Shown here one piece after another: positions 60,573 through 64,000 of a stretch of DNA of 64,000 bases. This DNA comes from Methanonatronarchaeum sp. AMET-Sl. GTDB lineage: Archaea > Halobacteriota > Methanonatronarchaeia > Methanonatronarchaeales > Methanonatronarchaeaceae. The stretch is from the NCBI RefSeq assembly GCF_029854155.1, contig NZ_CP122958.1:1164001-1228000 (forward strand). Direction: 5' to 3'. The stretch's first letter is position 1, and each line of letters starts with the position of its first letter. Both the position numbers and the translations under genes were made by a program. Below the pieces are notes generated by a model. That model was given only the letters and a program-made list of their open reading frames with translations. It ran no database searches and had not been told where the DNA came from.

Positions 60573-60878
60573 ATGGAGTTTTGTTCAGAATGCGGAAGCA
60601 TGATGATGCCCGATGATGGGTTATTCAAATGTAGAAGTTGCGATGTAGTTATGGAGATAAAAGAAGACTATAAATACACTGAGAACCAAGAAGACAACGA
60701 AATACCGGTGATTGAAGACGGAAACTCAAACGTACTGCCAACAGTTGAAGAAAAATGTCCAGAATGTGGACACAACAAAGCCGGTTGGTGGCTAAGACAA
60801 CTAAGAAGTGCCGACGAATCAGAAACACGGTTCTTCAGGTGTTTAGAGTGTCAATTCACATGGAGAGAATACGACTAA
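60573..60878 (+). CDS. tfs: Transcription factor S
   Basis: A 101-aa homologue of TFIIS: N-terminal zinc ribbon (FCSECGSMM...CRSC) and C-terminal ribbon CPECGHNKAGWWLRQLRSADESETRFFRCLEC. The catalytic DE pair of the acidic hairpin (RSADES) is present, so it should stimulate RNA cleavage by stalled polymerase. It shares an operon with the NUDIX gene and lies just before pcn. Confidence 0.95.
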   Translation: MEFCSECGSMMMPDDGLFKCRSCDVVMEIKEDYKYTENQEDNEIPVIEDGNSNVLPTVEEKCPECGHNKAGWWLRQLRSADESETRFFRCLECQFTWREYD

Positions 60879-60934
60879 AAAAACTCTACATCCCAAACCC
60901 ACCTTCAAGGTTTTAATAAAATTAAATATATTTG

Positions 60935-61691
<757 letters not shown>

Positions 61692-61781
61692 ACCAATCCA
61701 CCCACACAAAAAATAGGATAGGTTTTTTCTTGAAATATTCTAGATAAAAACCGCTTCAAAAGCGGAGGAAACAAAAAAAAG

Positions 61782-62813
61782 ATGGAGGAAAGGCTAGCAA
61801 AATACCCCTTCCTCCCTGAAACCCAAACCTACGTCAGGGAGGCTGGTTTCGACATAAACGAATTAATAGAAAACCCAGCCTACACCAGAGAACGCAAATA
61901 CGCAGTACAGAGAATAACCAACGCAATCAAAAACAAACAAAACAACAAAACAACAGAACCACACATCGAAATACTTTCATACCCAATCTCCAGACTAATT
62001 GTAAGCTGCATAAACGACCACTACCTAAACAACAAAATAGCACTACACGAATCCAAAAAATTCCACCACAGAATGCAAAAAGAAAAACCAGAAACAATCA
62101 AACACATAGCCCAAGGACTAAAAATAAACACAACAACACAACACAAACAAAACAAAACACAATACCAAATACACTTCACCGACTACCTCAAACACACCAA
62201 AAAAATCAACGAAAAAACCTGGAAACTCATAAACCAAAACATAAAAAACGGAAAAATAACACTCCAAAAACAAGAACTACATAGACTACTACAAGAAGCA
62301 ATCAAAAACAAAATACTAAACGAACTCCCCCTAGACGTAGCAAAAACAATATGCCAAAAACTCAAAAAACAAACCCAAAAAATCGAAAAAACACTAGAAA
62401 AAAAGAAAAACCAACTATCAATAGACAAAAACCTACCCATAAAACAAAAAAGCTTCCCACCCTGCATAAAAACCCTAATAAAACGATCCAACAAAGGCGA
62501 AAACCTATCCCACACAGATAGATTCACACTAGTATCATTCCTAATAAACATCGGAATGAATACACAAGAAGTACTAAACGTATTCAAAAAATCCCCAGAC
62601 TACAACGAAGAAAAAACAAAATACCAAATAAACCACATCGCCGGAAGAGAAAAAACAAAATACACACCACCCTCATGCAAAACCATGAAAACCTACAACA
62701 TCTGCCAAGAACCAGAAGGAATCTGTCAAAAAGTATCACACCCCCTAGGATACTACAGATGGAAAATAAAAAAAACCCAAACAAACCAAAACCAAACAAA
62801 AAACAAAAAATAA
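61782..62813 (+). CDS. priL: DNA primase large subunit
   Basis: A 343-aa regulatory primase subunit. The N-terminus LAKYPFLPETQTYV and the C-terminal Fe-S domain with C228 (PPCIK), C299 (PPSCK), C308 (NICQE) and C315 (GICQK) are characteristic; the four cysteines bind [4Fe-4S]. QKVSHPLGYY closes the domain. The last 15 residues are Lys/Gln/Asn-rich. It pairs with priS directly downstream. Confidence 0.94.
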   Translation: MEERLAKYPFLPETQTYVREAGFDINELIENPAYTRERKYAVQRITNAIKNKQNNKTTEPHIEILSYPISRLIVSCINDHYLNNKIALHESKKFHHRMQKEKPETIKHIAQGLKINTTTQHKQNKTQYQIHFTDYLKHTKKINEKTWKLINQNIKNGKITLQKQELHRLLQEAIKNKILNELPLDVAKTICQKLKKQTQKIEKTLEKKKNQLSIDKNLPIKQKSFPPCIKTLIKRSNKGENLSHTDRFTLVSFLINIGMNTQEVLNVFKKSPDYNEEKTKYQINHIAGREKTKYTPPSCKTMKTYNICQEPEGICQKVSHPLGYYRWKIKKTQTNQNQTKNKK

Positions 62814-62877
62814 ACAAAACCAAACAACCACAAACAACCTAAAATAAAACCTATTAAAAAGGAGCAAAAAAAAGAAA

Positions 62878-64000
62878 ATGAGGCTTAGAACAAAAAAATT
62901 CCTCAAAGAAAGCTTCCAAAAATATTACTCCAACCCCGACCTACATCTCCCTCCAAAACCAAAACAACGTGAATGGGGATTCATACACATAGACGAAGGA
63001 TATCCAGAAAAAATCACAATGAAAAGACATAGAGCATTCAACAACCAACAAGGCCTCAAAGAATATCTAAAGTCAATGGCTCCAGCACACACATACTATT
63101 CCTCAGCATATTACAAAACACCAAACGCAAAAACAATGGACGAAAAACAATGGACAGGAGCCGACCTCATATTCGATTTAGATGCAGACTACATAGCCAG
63201 CTCCAAACTAACATACAAAGAAATGTTACATGAAGTCAAAAAAGAAGCCGACAAACTGATAAACACATATCTAACCAAAGACCTTGGCTTCAACCCCCAA
63301 AAAATCCAACTAGTTTTTTCAGGCGGCCGAGGCTACCACATACACGTATACGACAAATCAATAAAGAAATTAGGCAGTGCAGAAAGAAGAGAAATAATAG
63401 ATTACATATCTGGAAAAGGCCTTTCACCAATAAAAGAAAGAAGCGATAAACAAAACGAAGAAATAATCGAATACCTAGAACTCAAAAACCTCGGAAACAA
63501 CTGGGATCAAAGAATAACCACATGGATATACCAAGAACTACCAAAAAAACTAGAATCAACAACCAAAGAAAAAGGAATAGAGTTCCTAAAACAACTAGAT
63601 GGCGTTGGAGAAAAAAAGGCCAAAAGACTACATAAATTCTTCACACACCCAGAAAGAGTCAAAAGAGCAAATAAAACAAGAAACCTAAACATGGTTCGTG
63701 GTGTTAAAAAAGACATATGGAGCCAGATAATAGATATGGCAACCGATAAATATGGTATAAACGCCGACGAACCTGTAACAAGCGACATAAAACGATTAAT
63801 ACGACTACCTGGATCACTACACGGAGGAACAGGCCTACAAGTAAAACCAATAAAAATAAACGAAATAAAAGATTTCCATCCACTAAAAGACGCAGTAGTA
63901 TTCGAAGACAACCCAGTTAAAATAAAAACAAAAAAAGACTACGAAATAACAATAAAAAACACCGAAATCACATTAACCAAACATACCATTAAAGAAATCC
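62878..64000 (+). CDS. priS: DNA primase small (catalytic) subunit, 3' end beyond the window
   Basis: 374 visible codons of the primase catalytic subunit. The DxD metal motif is DLIFDLDAD (D100, D102), the substrate loop SGGRGYHIHVYD lies at about 155, and RLPGSLHGGTGLQVKPI carries the later conserved His. ATG 62878, 64 bases after priL, is used. It makes RNA/DNA primers with PriL. The C-terminus is cut by the window edge. Confidence 0.95.
   Translation, partial: MRLRTKKFLKESFQKYYSNPDLHLPPKPKQREWGFIHIDEGYPEKITMKRHRAFNNQQGLKEYLKSMAPAHTYYSSAYYKTPNAKTMDEKQWTGADLIFDLDADYIASSKLTYKEMLHEVKKEADKLINTYLTKDLGFNPQKIQLVFSGGRGYHIHVYDKSIKKLGSAERREIIDYISGKGLSPIKERSDKQNEEIIEYLELKNLGNNWDQRITTWIYQELPKKLESTTKEKGIEFLKQLDGVGEKKAKRLHKFFTHPERVKRANKTRNLNMVRGVKKDIWSQIIDMATDKYGINADEPVTSDIKRLIRLPGSLHGGTGLQVKPIKINEIKDFHPLKDAVVFEDNPVKIKTKKDYEITIKNTEITLTKHTIKEI

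Overview
The window is AT-rich DNA, by eye roughly one third G+C, from a euryarchaeon and most likely a methanogen. The evidence is archaeal throughout: PCNA, both primase subunits, transcription factor S, Alba, prefoldin beta, RPA with its partner protein, TrmY, a DacZ-type diadenylate cyclase, archaeal-type MAT, many TATA-box leaderless starts, and a tRNA-Trp whose intron is a box C/D guide RNA. F420-dependent methylene-H4MPT dehydrogenase (mtd) and a corrinoid protein paired with a MtaA/MtbA-like methyltransferase point to a methyl-using methanogen. FdhD and MobA suggest a Mo/W formate or formylmethanofuran dehydrogenase. The OapABC-like cluster, RPA/RPAP pair and tRNA-Trp intron resemble haloarchaea, so a lineage between methanogens and Halobacteria (for example Methanonatronarchaeia) is plausible, but this is inference.

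Layout. 0-10 kb: partial cysS, a CAU tRNA, a candidate structured RNA, nadA-nadC, a small methyltransferase and an HxlR regulator, a corrinoid/methyltransferase pair, and an OapC-OapB-OapA operon. 10.8-18.6 kb: a tightly overlapping operon of five CBS-domain proteins (18 CBS motifs), an Rnl3-type RNA ligase, a RecJ/GAN-like DHH phosphoesterase and a protein with a decayed Mrr-like domain. 18.7-19.6 kb: structured non-coding DNA with IS605-type ends and tRNA-Trp. 19.7-31.4 kb: a B12-dependent activation-domain protein, a metallo-beta-lactamase fold hydrolase, a GIY-YIG protein, CBS-ParB, hisE, an HTH-CBS regulator, fdhD, an ABC-2 exporter, a DUF2201/VWA pair, and membrane proteins.

31.7-36.6 kb is a surface-protein region: two TasA/camelysin-like secreted proteins, one with a long Asn/Thr repeat, and a type IV pilin. 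It also holds tRNA-Leu and a DUF3243 gene behind a perfect palindrome. 36.6-43.3 kb holds thrH, a LysE exporter, a CPBP protease, mtd, PGI/PMI and aroA. 43.3-49.3 kb holds RNA-modification genes (rlmE, trmY), RPAP-RPA, a PRC-barrel gene, alba and acylphosphatase. 49.3-56.8 kb holds a DUF362-ferredoxin, pyrK, purE, prefoldin, metY-metX(CBS) and larE. 57-64 kb holds mobA, dacZ, mat, a NUDIX gene, tfs, pcn, priL and partial priS.

Three patterns stand out. First, short palindromic IS200/IS605-type right ends, some with RNA-like sequence attached, are scattered through the intergenic regions, yet no tnpA or tnpB gene is present. Second, the plus strand alternates between G+T-rich and A+C-rich domains of 5-20 kb regardless of gene direction, with at least one sharp breakpoint inside a gene near 35.9 kb. 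Third, CBS domains are very frequent: about 24 in the window, 18 of them in a single operon with RNA-ligase and nuclease genes.
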